From NCBI GenBank assembly GCA_963532425.1, contig CAUSKK010000022.1, positions 1 to 34,363 on the forward strand: a DNA stretch of 34,363 bases, in the 5' to 3' direction. The position numbers were made by a program, and so were the translations under genes. This document shows, one piece after another, positions 1-7,577 of the stretch; positions within the stretch are counted from its first letter, which is position 1, and every line of letters begins with the position of its first letter. This DNA comes from CAUSKK01 sp963532425. GTDB lineage: Bacteria; Pseudomonadota; Gammaproteobacteria; Cardiobacteriales; Cardiobacteriaceae. The notes under the pieces were generated by a model, which saw only the letters and a list, made by a program, of their open reading frames with translations, was not told where the DNA came from and did no database searches.

Positions 1-152
1 AAACCAACAGCCGGCTAGGAACGAAGCGCTTCGGTCTGGCGCCGGGATTTAATCGTGCTAGGCGAAGCGCTTCCATTTGCCAGTCGGGGGAGCGCGGTTG
101 TTGCTCGAACGAAGCGCTCGCGGTTTTGGCGAAACCGGCGCCGGGGAAGGGG
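1..152. repeat. Left-edge non-coding DNA with GAAGCGCTTC copies
   Basis: No gene is supported here. Perfect copies of the 10-bp palindrome lie at 23-32 and 64-73, and a partial copy (GAAGCGCTCG) at 111-120. An inverted repeat (CGGTTT / AAACCG) follows near 120-140 but has no T-run that would make it a convincing terminator for the Sel1 gene ending at 153. The sequence resembles the two larger palindrome-rich tracts further right. Confidence 0.7.
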
Positions 153-1136
153 CTAATCCTTCAGATTTTCGAAGCGGCGCTGTTCGCCCGGGGAAATCGG
201 GTGGCCGGCCGCGACGGCGCGCTGGAACCAGTGGCGGGCCTGCTGGAAATCCCGGGCCACCCCCCGGCCGGCGGCATAGAGCCGGGCTAGGGCATGCTGG
301 GCCGGGGCATGGCCGGCCGTGGCCGCCAGCTGCAGATAGGCCACCGCCCGTTCCCGCTGGGGCGAAGCCCTCCGGCTATAGCGCCGGCCGATTAGGGTCA
401 TGGCCTCGATATCGCCGCCGCCGGCGGCCCGTTCCAACCACCGTTCACCCCGGCGCACGGTGCCCCGGCCGGGTTTGCCACTGAGCAGAAACTGACCGAG
501 ACGGGACTGGGCCAGGACAGAGCCCCGTTGGGCGGCGAAGTGCCAGTAGTTCCTGGCAACTCGCATATCGCCGAGTCTGGCGGCCCAGTTGCCGAGCTCA
601 CAGCTGGCCTCGGCGTCGTCATTGTCGTAGTAGGCCTTCCTCAGCCAGTACCGAGCGGCTTCCTCATCTCTGGGTCCGCCCAGGCCGCCGAGACAGAGAA
701 GCGCCAAAGGGGTATAGGCCTTCTCCCGGCGCCGGTTGGCCGCTTCCTGCAGATAGGTGCGGGCGCGGACAAAATCCGGCGGGCCATAGTTTTCATCGTT
801 CCAGAGTAGACCGAGCAGCTCCTGGGCCTGGCCGTTGGCCTTGTCGGCCAGCGGGCCCAGCAGTATTTGTAGCGGTTCCCGCCGGCGGCTCAGCCGCATC
901 AGCAGGGTGGCCCCTATCAGAAATTCGTTAGTGTCCGGGCACTGGGACCTGGCCCGTTCCAGATAGACGGTGCTCCGCTCCGGTTCCTCCGGCCACAGCA
1001 GCCCGCCGAACAGTATCATGGCCACCGGCTCGCCGGCGTCGGCAAAGCGCTGCAGGATAAGCCGCGCTTCGTCCTGCTGCTGCGCCGCCCGCTGATACTG
1101 AACCATCAGCGTCTCCAGCAGGCCACCGTCAATCAT
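153..1136 (-). CDS. Sel1-repeat protein (fourth gene of tandem cluster)
   Basis: A protein of about 327 residues built of degenerate Sel1-like (SLR, TPR-related) helical repeats. The clearest units lie in the C-terminal half and follow the A-x(4)-LG/LA...G...A..W...AA..G pattern (for example LGNWAARLGD, AQRGSVLAQSRLGQ, ALARLYAAGRG). SLR proteins are usually scaffolds that bind other proteins; nothing shows the partner. The start at 1136 is chosen because it is the first ATG after the SLR reading frame begins, and it overlaps the stop of the upstream gene by 8 bp, which points to translational coupling. The frame is open further upstream, but that part translates as the shadow of the neighbouring gene. 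No signal peptide is seen, so it is probably cytoplasmic. Confidence 0.75.
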   Translation of the reverse strand: MIDGGLLETLMVQYQRAAQQQDEARLILQRFADAGEPVAMILFGGLLWPEEPERSTVYLERARSQCPDTNEFLIGATLLMRLSRRREPLQILLGPLADKANGQAQELLGLLWNDENYGPPDFVRARTYLQEAANRRREKAYTPLALLCLGGLGGPRDEEAARYWLRKAYYDNDDAEASCELGNWAARLGDMRVARNYWHFAAQRGSVLAQSRLGQFLLSGKPGRGTVRRGERWLERAAGGGDIEAMTLIGRRYSRRASPQRERAVAYLQLAATAGHAPAQHALARLYAAGRGVARDFQQARHWFQRAVAAGHPISPGEQRRFENLKD

Positions 1137-1842
1137 GGCGGGCCTGCCAGGCGTCCATTCGCGCCAGCATGGTGCGGCCGTCCTCGTCGCCCTGGGCGGC
1201 GGCCAGCTCGGCCCAGCGGCGGGCCAATACCCGGTCGGGGGCGGCACCGTCGCCGTCCCAGCAGAGCTGGGCCAGATTGACCTGGGCGTCCTCGTCGCCG
1301 GCCCAGCCGGCCAGAGCCCACCAGAGGAACATCTGCTGGCGGTCGGTGGGACCGTTGAGCTGCTGATGTATCTGGCCCAGATTCCACTGGGCCCCGGCAT
1401 TGCCGGCCGCCGCCGAGGGCAGCAGCAGCCGGCGGGTTTGTTCCCAGTCGCCCTTCTGCAGCTGGTCGAAGGCCGCCATAAGGGGCTCGTTATCGTTCGG
1501 GTCGGGCAGGCGCAGGCCGGTGAGTTCGGCCTCGTTCAGCAGGAAGGCAGCCCGGTGCAGCGAGTCCCGGGCCTTGGCCCGGTCAGGCTCGCCGCCGAGA
1601 CCAAATAGCCAGAGCTGGCCGAGCAGGGTTAGGGCGCCGATTTCCCGGCCGGCGGCGGCCTTTTCCAAATAATGGCGGGCCTCGGCGTCGCGGCCGAGCA
1701 GATGCAAAACGCGGCCCTGGCAGCCGGCCAGCAGCGGATTAGCGTCTAGCGGCATTTCGGCCAGCAGCGGCAGCGCTTCCTGCAGGGCCTCGGGGGCGCC
1801 GCTGCGCAGGGCGGCGTCGATGATGCTCATGGGGTGTTTCAT
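1129..1842 (-). CDS. Sel1-repeat protein (third gene of tandem cluster)
   Basis: A 237-residue SLR protein with units such as LGQLWLFGLGG, NLGQIHQQLN and NLAQLCWDGDG separated by the usual AAAxG turns. A strong ribosome-binding site (GGGAGGA) stands just before the ATG at 1842, and the start overlaps the preceding gene's stop in an ATGA arrangement (1839-1842), typical of coupled translation. No signal peptide or membrane segment is visible. The N-terminus is a short helical stretch with two repeats of lower quality. The function is unknown; paralogy with its neighbours suggests duplication in place followed by strong divergence. Confidence 0.8.
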   Translation of the reverse strand: MKHPMSIIDAALRSGAPEALQEALPLLAEMPLDANPLLAGCQGRVLHLLGRDAEARHYLEKAAAGREIGALTLLGQLWLFGLGGEPDRAKARDSLHRAAFLLNEAELTGLRLPDPNDNEPLMAAFDQLQKGDWEQTRRLLLPSAAAGNAGAQWNLGQIHQQLNGPTDRQQMFLWWALAGWAGDEDAQVNLAQLCWDGDGAAPDRVLARRWAELAAAQGDEDGRTMLARMDAWQARHD

Positions 1843-2897
1843 TTTTCCTCCCGGTTCGCCTTCAGATTTTCCAGACCGGCGGCCAGGGCCCGTTCGTAGA
1901 ATTCCCGCGCCTTCTGCGGGTTCGGCAGGCCGCCGATAACGCCCTTCTCATAGAAAATGCTCAGCAGCTCCAGCGCCTCGGCGTGGCCCCGGTCGCCGAG
2001 CTCGTGCAGCTGGGCGATGGCCGTCTTGATTTCCTCGGGGCTGCTGCTGTCCGTGTTGCGCAGATAGCTGACGGCCAGATTGTAGGCCGCGTCGTCGTCG
2101 TCCTGTTCCACCAGCCGGCGCCAGCACTGGCGGGCCCGATTTAAATCCACCGCCACCCCGTCCAGACCCTCGGCGTAGCAGTGGGCCAGCCGGCGTAGGG
2201 CGTCGCCGTGGCCGAGGGCGGCGGCCATTTCTAGCCAGTGCTGGGCCTGCTCCCAATTCTGGGGGGTGCCGTGGCCGGCCCGGTAGGCCTCGGCCAGGCG
2301 GAACTGGGCGTCGCCGTCGTCGGCCAGGGCGGCGATGTGCAGCAGTTCCAGGCCGCGTTTTAGGCTTTCCTCCTGGTCCAGCTCAAAGAGCTGCAGCAGC
2401 AGCAGGGTGCCCAGGGTGGTATGGGCGGCCACCTGGCCCAGGGCCACGGCCTCCTCCATCAGCAGCCGGGCCTGGCGCTGGCCGGCCTCGTCCTGCTCCT
2501 TCAGGGCCTGGGTCAGAACCAGACCGCCGAGCAGCATCAGCGCGTCGGCCCGCTCCGAGGGCGACGGCGGGGCCAGTGCCAACGCCCGTTCCAGCAGCGG
2601 CCGGGCGGCCTCACTGTCCTCCCGCCGCAGCTGCAGCCGGGCCACGTTCAGCAGGCGAACGACGCTGTCCGGCTCGGCGGCCAGCCGTTCCTCCTCCAGC
2701 TGGAGCAGCCGCTCCCAGTCGCCCTCGGCCTCGAGCAGCTCCTCCAGCCACTGGACGGCAAAGGGGTTTTCCGCGCGCCGGTCCCAGAGGGCGTCGATGA
2801 AATGGTCGCGGATGGGCTCGTCCAGCTCGGCAAAGACGGCCAGCAGCTCCGGCGTCGGGGGGACGCAAAAGTCCAGGTACAGGTCGTCGTGGTTCAT
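1839..2897 (-). CDS. Sel1/TPR-repeat protein (second gene of tandem cluster)
   Basis: A 352-residue protein. Its N-terminal half is TPR-like and rich in acidic helices (for example WLEELLEAEGDWERLL, ARPLLERALALAP), while the C-terminal half has classical SLRs (FRLAEAYRAGHGTPQNWEQA, RLAHCYAEGLDG, YEKGVIGGLPNPQKAREF). The ATG at 2897 follows AAGGAG at good spacing. The first 30 residues recall the 'ExPIRDHFIDALWDRRAENPF' type of TPR-associated leader, which hints at repeat-containing proteins encoded near their partners, but I cannot name the family. The stop overlaps the next start by 4 bp. It is probably cytoplasmic. Confidence 0.8.
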   Translation of the reverse strand: MNHDDLYLDFCVPPTPELLAVFAELDEPIRDHFIDALWDRRAENPFAVQWLEELLEAEGDWERLLQLEEERLAAEPDSVVRLLNVARLQLRREDSEAARPLLERALALAPPSPSERADALMLLGGLVLTQALKEQDEAGQRQARLLMEEAVALGQVAAHTTLGTLLLLQLFELDQEESLKRGLELLHIAALADDGDAQFRLAEAYRAGHGTPQNWEQAQHWLEMAAALGHGDALRRLAHCYAEGLDGVAVDLNRARQCWRRLVEQDDDDAAYNLAVSYLRNTDSSSPEEIKTAIAQLHELGDRGHAEALELLSIFYEKGVIGGLPNPQKAREFYERALAAGLENLKANREEK

Positions 2898-2936
2898 GGT
2901 TTTCTCCTTAATAAATTGAAGGCCCTGCTCGGGGCG

Positions 2937-3116
2937 CTACTCGTCCGACTGTTGCAGCCGTTTGAGGCTGGTCAGGGCGCTGGCCTCGGCCAGCTGGGCC
3001 CCGCAGCAGCAGCGCAGATTCAGGGCGTAGAGGGGTTGGCGGGTGGCGGCCCGGTGGGCGGCCTGGTGTTGGAGGCGACGGTAGAGCGCTTCCAGCTGTG
3101 CTTCGCTAGGGTTCAT
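2937..3116 (-). CDS. Small hypothetical protein between Sel1 genes
   Basis: A 59-residue ORF beginning MNPSEAQLEALYRRL. The start at 3116 is preferred over the in-frame upstream ATG at 3143 because GAGGAG lies about 7 bases before it. The middle contains a CCCGA run of three consecutive cysteines, which is unusual, and the rest is helical and charged. It sits between two co-directional Sel1 genes with gaps of 39 and 55 bp, so it is probably in the same transcript. I recognise no family. The LEAL near the start is written over one AGCGCTTC element (around 3084-3093). Confidence 0.55.
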   Translation of the reverse strand: MNPSEAQLEALYRRLQHQAAHRAATRQPLYALNLRCCCGAQLAEASALTSLKRLQQSDE

Positions 3117-3171
3117 GGGGTTCTCCTCGTTGAAAAACCCCATCTTTGCTCAAACCGTGCCAACGGTGGCC

Positions 3172-4281
3172 CTACTGGCGGAGCCGGCGCAGGGCGTCCC
3201 GGGCGCCGAGGTGACCGAGCTGGGCCGCCCGGCGGTAGAGGGCGAAGGCGCGCACCAGGTCCAGCGGCCCGCCGGCGCCGCGTTCGTGCAGCTCGGCCAG
3301 ATGGAAGAGGGCCTCGGCGTCATTGGCCTCGGCGGCCTGACTCCACCAGTGGCGGGCGGCCTGGAAATCCTGGGAACCGCCCTGGCCCCGGGCGGCCATC
3401 AGGCCCAGATTGAAACAGGCGGCGGTGTGCTGCTGGGCAGCGGCCTGGGCGAAGAAGGCCCGGGCCCGGCCGTAGTCGCTGGCGACGCCCTCGCCGTTGC
3501 GATAGAGCACGCCCAGGTTATAGGCCGCATCGGCGTTGCCGAGAGTGGCGGCCTGCTGCCAGTGGCGGCGGGCCTCCTCGTAGTTGCCACCGTCATAGTG
3601 GTAGAGACCCAGACGGAATTGGGCCGCCGATAGGCCGCGCCGGGCCGCCCGCTGGTAGTAGCCCTGAGCCTCCTCCCAGTGGCCGGCCTGTTCGGCCGCC
3701 AGCCCGAGCCGATAGAGGGCGCCGCCGTGGCCCCGGGCCGCCGCCCGCTGGAAATAGTCCCGGGCGACCTCCGGGTCGGGAATCTGGCAGCGACCCTGTT
3801 CGGCATACTCGCCGAGGGTGTAGAGGGCCGCCCCGTCGCCCCGGGCCGCTGCCTCCTGGTACCAGGCCCGGGCCTGCTGGTAGTCCTGGGGCCCACCCTG
3901 GCCCTGTTCCCAGAGCCGGGCCAGGTTATAGGCCGCATCGACTCCGCCCAGGGCCGCCGCCTGTTCGTAGTAGTGGCGGGCGCGGCCGTAGTCGCCGTTT
4001 TCCGCCGCCCAGACGCCGAGGTTATAGCAGGCCTCCGGGTGGTCCTGGGCGGCCGCCTGCAGCCACCAGTATTCGGCCAGGGCGCTGTTCTGGGGCCCGC
4101 CGAGTCCCTGGTTGTGCATGACGCCCAGGTTGTACTGGGCCCGGACATTGCCGGCTGCCGCCAGCGGTTCCAGCAGGGCGCGCAGCTGGACATCGTCGCC
4201 GGCCTTCACCGCCGCCTGAATGGCGGCCAGCTGTTCGGCGCTGACGTCGGCACCGGGTTCGAGGTTGGGGTTTTCTTGCAT
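3172..4281 (-). CDS. Sel1-repeat protein (first gene of tandem cluster)
   Basis: The best-formed Sel1 protein of the cluster: 369 residues with about nine consecutive SLR units of 33-38 residues covering nearly the whole chain from residue 35 on. Typical units read YNLGVMHNQGLGGPQ, YNLARLWEQGQGGPQ and FNLGLMAARGQGGSQ, each followed by the A..W...AA..G helix. No signal peptide is present. The ATG at 4281 follows AGGAG. It is the promoter-proximal gene of the five-gene minus-strand run and faces the palindrome-rich tract. The family acts as protein-interaction scaffolds in signalling or envelope functions; the role of this one is not visible from sequence. Confidence 0.85.
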   Translation of the reverse strand: MQENPNLEPGADVSAEQLAAIQAAVKAGDDVQLRALLEPLAAAGNVRAQYNLGVMHNQGLGGPQNSALAEYWWLQAAAQDHPEACYNLGVWAAENGDYGRARHYYEQAAALGGVDAAYNLARLWEQGQGGPQDYQQARAWYQEAAARGDGAALYTLGEYAEQGRCQIPDPEVARDYFQRAAARGHGGALYRLGLAAEQAGHWEEAQGYYQRAARRGLSAAQFRLGLYHYDGGNYEEARRHWQQAATLGNADAAYNLGVLYRNGEGVASDYGRARAFFAQAAAQQHTAACFNLGLMAARGQGGSQDFQAARHWWSQAAEANDAEALFHLAELHERGAGGPLDLVRAFALYRRAAQLGHLGARDALRRLRQ

Positions 4282-4599
4282 GGGAGCTCCTGGGAGTTGA
4301 GTTGAGACCTGTCTAGCCTAACCGACCCCGGCCCGCCGGGGGGAGCGCTTCCAGCTGAGAAAGCCGGAAATGGCGAAGCGCGGCCCTGCTGACCGAATGA
4401 TTTCCCTCGCTTCGCCCGGTTCCGATTCGGCAAACCGAAGCGCTTCGGCTTCACCCCCCAGCCGGAAGGATTCAACTCGCCCGAAAGGGGGAGCGCTTCG
4501 TTCGGAAAGGCTCTGTTCCCGGTGAGGCGCTTCACTTTGAAAGCCGAGACTCTGAACTTGAACTCAAAGGGGGAGCGCTTCGTTCTCATAGCCCAGCGG

Positions 4600-4659
4600 G
4601 AAGCGCTTCGGTTTTAGCCGCCCGGGCCGGGGAAAACCGTTTCCGAGGGGAAGCGCTTC
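4600..4659. repeat. Composite 60-bp repeat unit, copy 1
   Basis: Two palindromes frame a conserved interior: GAAGCGCTTC, then GGTTTTAGCCG, then GGGCCGGGGAAAACC, then a second GAAGCGCTTC. The CGGTTTT and AAAACCG parts are inverted repeats that could form a hairpin with a loop of about 20 bases. Copies 2 and 3 are at 4802-4859 and 5085-5143. Confidence 0.8.
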
Positions 4660-4801
4660 GGGCCACCGGCTCGGGAGAAAGTAAACGGCTGGACTTGGGA
4701 ATGAAGCGCTTCGTTTCAGAACGTCAAATTTCTAGGGAGCGCTTCCATCGGAAAAAACACAGAAGAGCGAAGCGCTTCATTCCGCTAGGTCAGGAGAGGG
4801 G

Positions 4802-4859
4802 GAAGCGCTTCGGTTTTAGCCGGCTGGGCCGGGGAAAACCGGTTCAGCGGGAGCGCTTC
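4802..4859. repeat. Composite 60-bp repeat unit, copy 2
   Basis: Same order of parts as the copy at 4600: palindrome, GGTTTTAGCCG, GGGCCGGGGAAAACCGGTTCA, then a one-mismatch palindrome (GGAGCGCTTC). Most differences from copy 1 lie in the 3-4 bases after AGCCG and just before the second palindrome. Confidence 0.8.
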
Positions 4860-5084
4860 CTTTCCTAGCAATGGCCCCAGCTCGGCCCGGCGGCCAGAAA
4901 AGCTATGACCAATGAAACGCTTCAGGCTGAAAGAGGGGAGCGCTTCGGTTTCAGAAATAGGGAAGCGCTTCGGCTGGGTTTGCTCTGTGTGAGTGTTGTC
5001 CCAGAACGAAGCGCTTCAGGCTGGAAAAGGGGGAAGCGCTTCGGCCGAAAAAGCTCTGTTCCCAGCGAAGCGCTTCGTCGGAAT

Positions 5085-5143
5085 GAAGCGCTTCGGTTTT
5101 AGCCGACTGGGTGGGAAAAACCGGTTCAAAGGGGAAGCGCTTC
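5085..5143. repeat. Composite 60-bp repeat unit, copy 3
   Basis: Third copy of the unit, with GGTTTTAGCCG and AAAACCGGTTCA intact and the central GGGCCGGGG changed to GGGTGGGA. Both flanking palindromes are perfect. The conserved inverted parts and variable loop suggest a hairpin element rather than chance recombination debris. Confidence 0.75.
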
Positions 5144-5161
5144 GGCCGGCCGCCGGGCATT

Positions 5162-5187
5162 AAAAAAGCGCCCCCGGGGGAGCGCTT
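5162..5187 (-). terminator. Rho-independent terminator downstream of the fimX 3' fragment
   Basis: On the minus strand the arms AAGCGCTCCCCC and GGGGGCGCTT are followed by TTTTTT. It lies beyond the duplicated 3' fragment and is the only good terminator downstream of the FimX-like gene. It closely resembles the ilvD terminator at 7542-7571, and both use the AAGCGC half of the palindrome as the base of the stem. Confidence 0.7.
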
Positions 5188-5199
5188 CTGGATTAGGGA

Positions 5200-5314
5200 C
5201 TAGAACAACGGCTCGTTGAAGTCGTAGTTGAAGCCTTCTATCGGCTTGACGATGCCGTCGCCCTGGAGAATGTTCAGGTCGTTGCGCCAGACCATCGACA
5301 GCTGGGCTGGGGAA
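5200..5314 (-). pseudogene. Duplicated 3'-end fragment of the FimX-like gene
   Basis: About 113 bp including a TAG stop codon nearly repeat the last 38 codons of the adjacent intact gene (5344-5457). I see three base differences over this length (an A/G in a Glu codon, a T/C in an Asp codon and an A/G in a Pro codon), and all three are silent third-position changes. The fragment has no start codon and is separated from the intact gene by a 29-bp spacer carrying one GAAGCGCTTC (5331-5340). It retains the terminator at 5162. It is a remnant and not a gene. Confidence 0.88.
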
Positions 5315-5343
5315 GCCTGCCCCCCGGCCCGAAGCGCTTCGCT

Positions 5344-7413
5344 TTAGAACAACGGCTCGTTGAAGTCGTAGTTGAAGCCCTCTATCGGCTTGACGATGCC
5401 ATCGCCCTGGAGAATGTTCAGGTCGTTGCGCCAGACCATCGACAGCTGGGCCGGGGAATCCATATGGTTCACCACAATTTCACACTTATGCTCGCGGGCG
5501 TAGTTCTTCAGCTCGCGGAAGAAGCTGTCCTCCTCGTTCTCCTCGAAGGTGTCCAGCTCGCGCATATCCAGCACCAGCACCTCCGGCCGCAGCCGCTTCA
5601 GCATGTCTTCGATTTCATCGTCCCAGCGCGCCAGCTCGGAAAGGGCAAAGCGGGTGCCCAGCGGTCGCAGCCGGTCCACCAGCCGCTTGGCGCCGGAATA
5701 GGCGTTGTTATAGGCGTCGGTGCTGAATTCGATGACGATTTGCGCCGGGTTCAGACCGGTTTGCTGCAGCTGGGATTCGAGCCAGGCCGGGAAGGCCTCG
5801 TCGTTGAGGGCGCTGTTGGAGAAGGTAAGGTAGAAATTCAGGGCCTTCTGGTCGCCGCCGTAGGAGAGCACGTCCTCGGTGAGCTTGCTGACCTTGAAAT
5901 AGTCGAACTGCTTGGCCAGGTTATAGCGCTCGCCGATTTGCATGATGATGTCGTAGTCGACCAGCTCGTCGGGGCCGGCCTCCTCGCCCTCCTTGTCCAG
6001 GAAGTTGATGGCGTCGGCATAGCGCACCACGCCGTCGGTGTCCATGGTGGGAATGGGCTGGTAGAGCAGCTGAATGCGGCCCTCGTCCATGATTTCCTTG
6101 ATTTGATTGACGCGTTTTTCGTCCTTGCGCGACATATTGCCGCTGACCGGCTCGGCCACCCGCTCGCCGGTGTTGCCCATAATCAGCGCCATCACCGCCC
6201 GGTAGCCCTTGCTCACCAGCTCCTCATAGCTGGTGTCCTGCTTGATTTCATACATGCCGGCGAAGGTAACCGGCGTAACCAGCCGGCCGATGTTCTCCGG
6301 CACCACCTCGTCCAGCCGCGTAATCAGGCCCTGGACGCGCTTAATGGCCTCCTCCTTCTCGCCGCTAATCCACATGACCAGCGCATCATCGGTGAAGCGG
6401 ACAATTTCCGTGCTCGGCGGCAGATAGCGCTGGCTGGCCTCGGCCACGGCCTTCATCATGATTTCCGCCGGCTTGTAGCCGTCGCGCTGCCAGATTTCCC
6501 GGTAGTTTTCGATGAGCAGGTGCATCCAGTAGCCGAGCACGGCGCCCTCCTCGGCGCGCTCCTGGGCCTGGGCCAGGTTGGCGCGCAGCACCGCCGGGGC
6601 CGGCAGCCGGGTGGTCATGTCGATGCCGCCCCCGCCGCCGCCGGCGCTGGCCGTACCGCCGCCGAGGCGGAAATGCAGCTGCAGGGCCTTTTCACCGTCG
6701 AAGTCCACGTTGGCCAGGCCCAGCATTACCTCGACGGGCTCGCCGTTGAGCTTCTGGAATTCCATTTTTTCGGCGGGAATGACGTCCTTGTCGGCGGCCT
6801 TGCGCAGGAAGTTTTTCAAGGCCCGTTCGCTCTTGCCGGGAACGAAGGTCATCAGCGTGGTTTCGTCCAGCTGGCCGCGATGGGCGAGGCCGAAGGTGTT
6901 GAGGAAGGCCGGGTTACAGTCCACAAACAGGCCGTCCTGGACGTAGGCCACCGGGTCGGGCAGGTCCTCGTAGAGGCGGCTGAAGCGACCCTGCAGCGAG
7001 TGGGATTTCCGGCGGGTTTCCTCGCTGATGGCGCTGACCTGCTTCACATACATGATGTTCTGCAGGTATTTCAGGGCGCTGAGCAGGTCGCGGCGGGCGA
7101 CGGCATAGTCGGCGCCGAGCTTAATCAGATTGTCCAGGGCCGGCTGGGGATTCAGGTCGATGGCAATGATGGGAATAATTAGACCGAGTTCATTCAGAAT
7201 TAGTTTGACCTTGTCCGGCGTGAATTCCTCATTGACGCTGACGATAATTAAATCGGGCAATAGGGCCTGTAATTCGGTCTTTAATTTTCCCACCGAATCA
7301 ATAATGCGTTCGGTGGTTACGTAGAAGCGTTGCACGCCCTTGAGAAAGGCCCCGGACCACTCCAAATCGGTGCTCAGCAGCAGCAAATTACAATTTTCTT
7401 TATTTTCTGACAT
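5344..7413 (-). CDS. fimX: FimX-like c-di-GMP receptor (REC-PAS-degenerate GGDEF-EAL)
   Basis: The 689-residue length matches FimX of Pseudomonas, which regulates type IV pilus assembly at the cell pole. The order of domains is a receiver-like domain without clear phospho-acceptor residues (1-125), PAS (about 145-250), a glycine-rich hinge (251-264), degenerate GGDEF (about 265-425) and degenerate EAL (about 430-689). The GGDEF motif is replaced by RFTDDALV (from 339). The EAL motif is replaced by YADAINFL (from 465), and the metal-binding ELTE and DDFG-type motifs read IEFST and LSELAR. Neither catalytic activity is therefore expected, and c-di-GMP binding by the EAL fold is the likely role. 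The late motif LQGDGIVKP is FimX-like. The upstream 160 bp are AT-rich with a TACAAT hexamer (7465-7470 on the minus strand) but no clear -35. Confidence 0.82.
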   Translation of the reverse strand: MSENKENCNLLLLSTDLEWSGAFLKGVQRFYVTTERIIDSVGKLKTELQALLPDLIIVSVNEEFTPDKVKLILNELGLIIPIIAIDLNPQPALDNLIKLGADYAVARRDLLSALKYLQNIMYVKQVSAISEETRRKSHSLQGRFSRLYEDLPDPVAYVQDGLFVDCNPAFLNTFGLAHRGQLDETTLMTFVPGKSERALKNFLRKAADKDVIPAEKMEFQKLNGEPVEVMLGLANVDFDGEKALQLHFRLGGGTASAGGGGGGIDMTTRLPAPAVLRANLAQAQERAEEGAVLGYWMHLLIENYREIWQRDGYKPAEIMMKAVAEASQRYLPPSTEIVRFTDDALVMWISGEKEEAIKRVQGLITRLDEVVPENIGRLVTPVTFAGMYEIKQDTSYEELVSKGYRAVMALIMGNTGERVAEPVSGNMSRKDEKRVNQIKEIMDEGRIQLLYQPIPTMDTDGVVRYADAINFLDKEGEEAGPDELVDYDIIMQIGERYNLAKQFDYFKVSKLTEDVLSYGGDQKALNFYLTFSNSALNDEAFPAWLESQLQQTGLNPAQIVIEFSTDAYNNAYSGAKRLVDRLRPLGTRFALSELARWDDEIEDMLKRLRPEVLVLDMRELDTFEENEEDSFFRELKNYAREHKCEIVVNHMDSPAQLSMVWRNDLNILQGDGIVKPIEGFNYDFNEPLF

Positions 7414-7541
7414 AGGAAAAGATGCTCATATAAAAGTTGGAAAGGAAATTTATCTCGGCGGCCAATTGTAGCAATTTTTAGCGAATATAAATTTCCCGAA
7501 AAGATGCGAAAGTCGCGCCCATTACTCCCCGAATAGTCGAT

Positions 7542-7571
7542 AAAAATAAAGCGCCCCCGAGGGGGAGCGCT
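7542..7571 (-). terminator. Terminator after ilvD
   Basis: On the minus strand, AGCGCTCCCCC and GGGGGCGCT form a stem with a TC loop, followed by a T-rich tail (TTTATTTTT). It begins 7 bp beyond the ilvD stop codon. The base of the stem is again AGCGCT, the core of the iterated palindrome. Confidence 0.75.
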
Positions 7572-7577
7572 GGGAGC

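Larger units (their letters stand above)
4343..5340. repeat. Dense tract of the GAAGCGCTTC palindrome (non-coding)
   Basis: This 1 kb stretch between the Sel1 cluster and the FimX-like gene holds no credible gene. It holds about 20 copies of the palindrome or its one-mismatch form GGAGCGCTTC, one every 50 bp on average. Perfect copies include those at 4438, 4600, 4650, 4769, 4802, 5008, 5067, 5085, 5134 and 5331. Short ORFs that appear in it only read the repeat (KRF, EAL, SAS) and are not genes. Three copies of a larger unit of about 59 bp and a copy of the fimX 3' end are embedded in it. Confidence 0.9.

Noticed and set aside
153..1400. Longer start of the fourth Sel1 gene at 1400
   Set aside because: The first 88 residues would be a proline/serine-rich shadow of the third Sel1 gene, without repeats.
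4206..5160. Small ORFs in the repeat tract (around 4206-4589, 4905-5102 and 4951-5160)
   Set aside because: Their residues are mostly EAL, KRF and SAS strings encoded by the palindrome. They appear in several frames and both strands and have no ribosome-binding site.
4343..5340. CRISPR-like array from regularly repeated short elements
   Set aside because: The repeat is only 10 bp, spacing varies from about 15 to 100 bp, the interiors partly repeat one another, and no cas gene is near.
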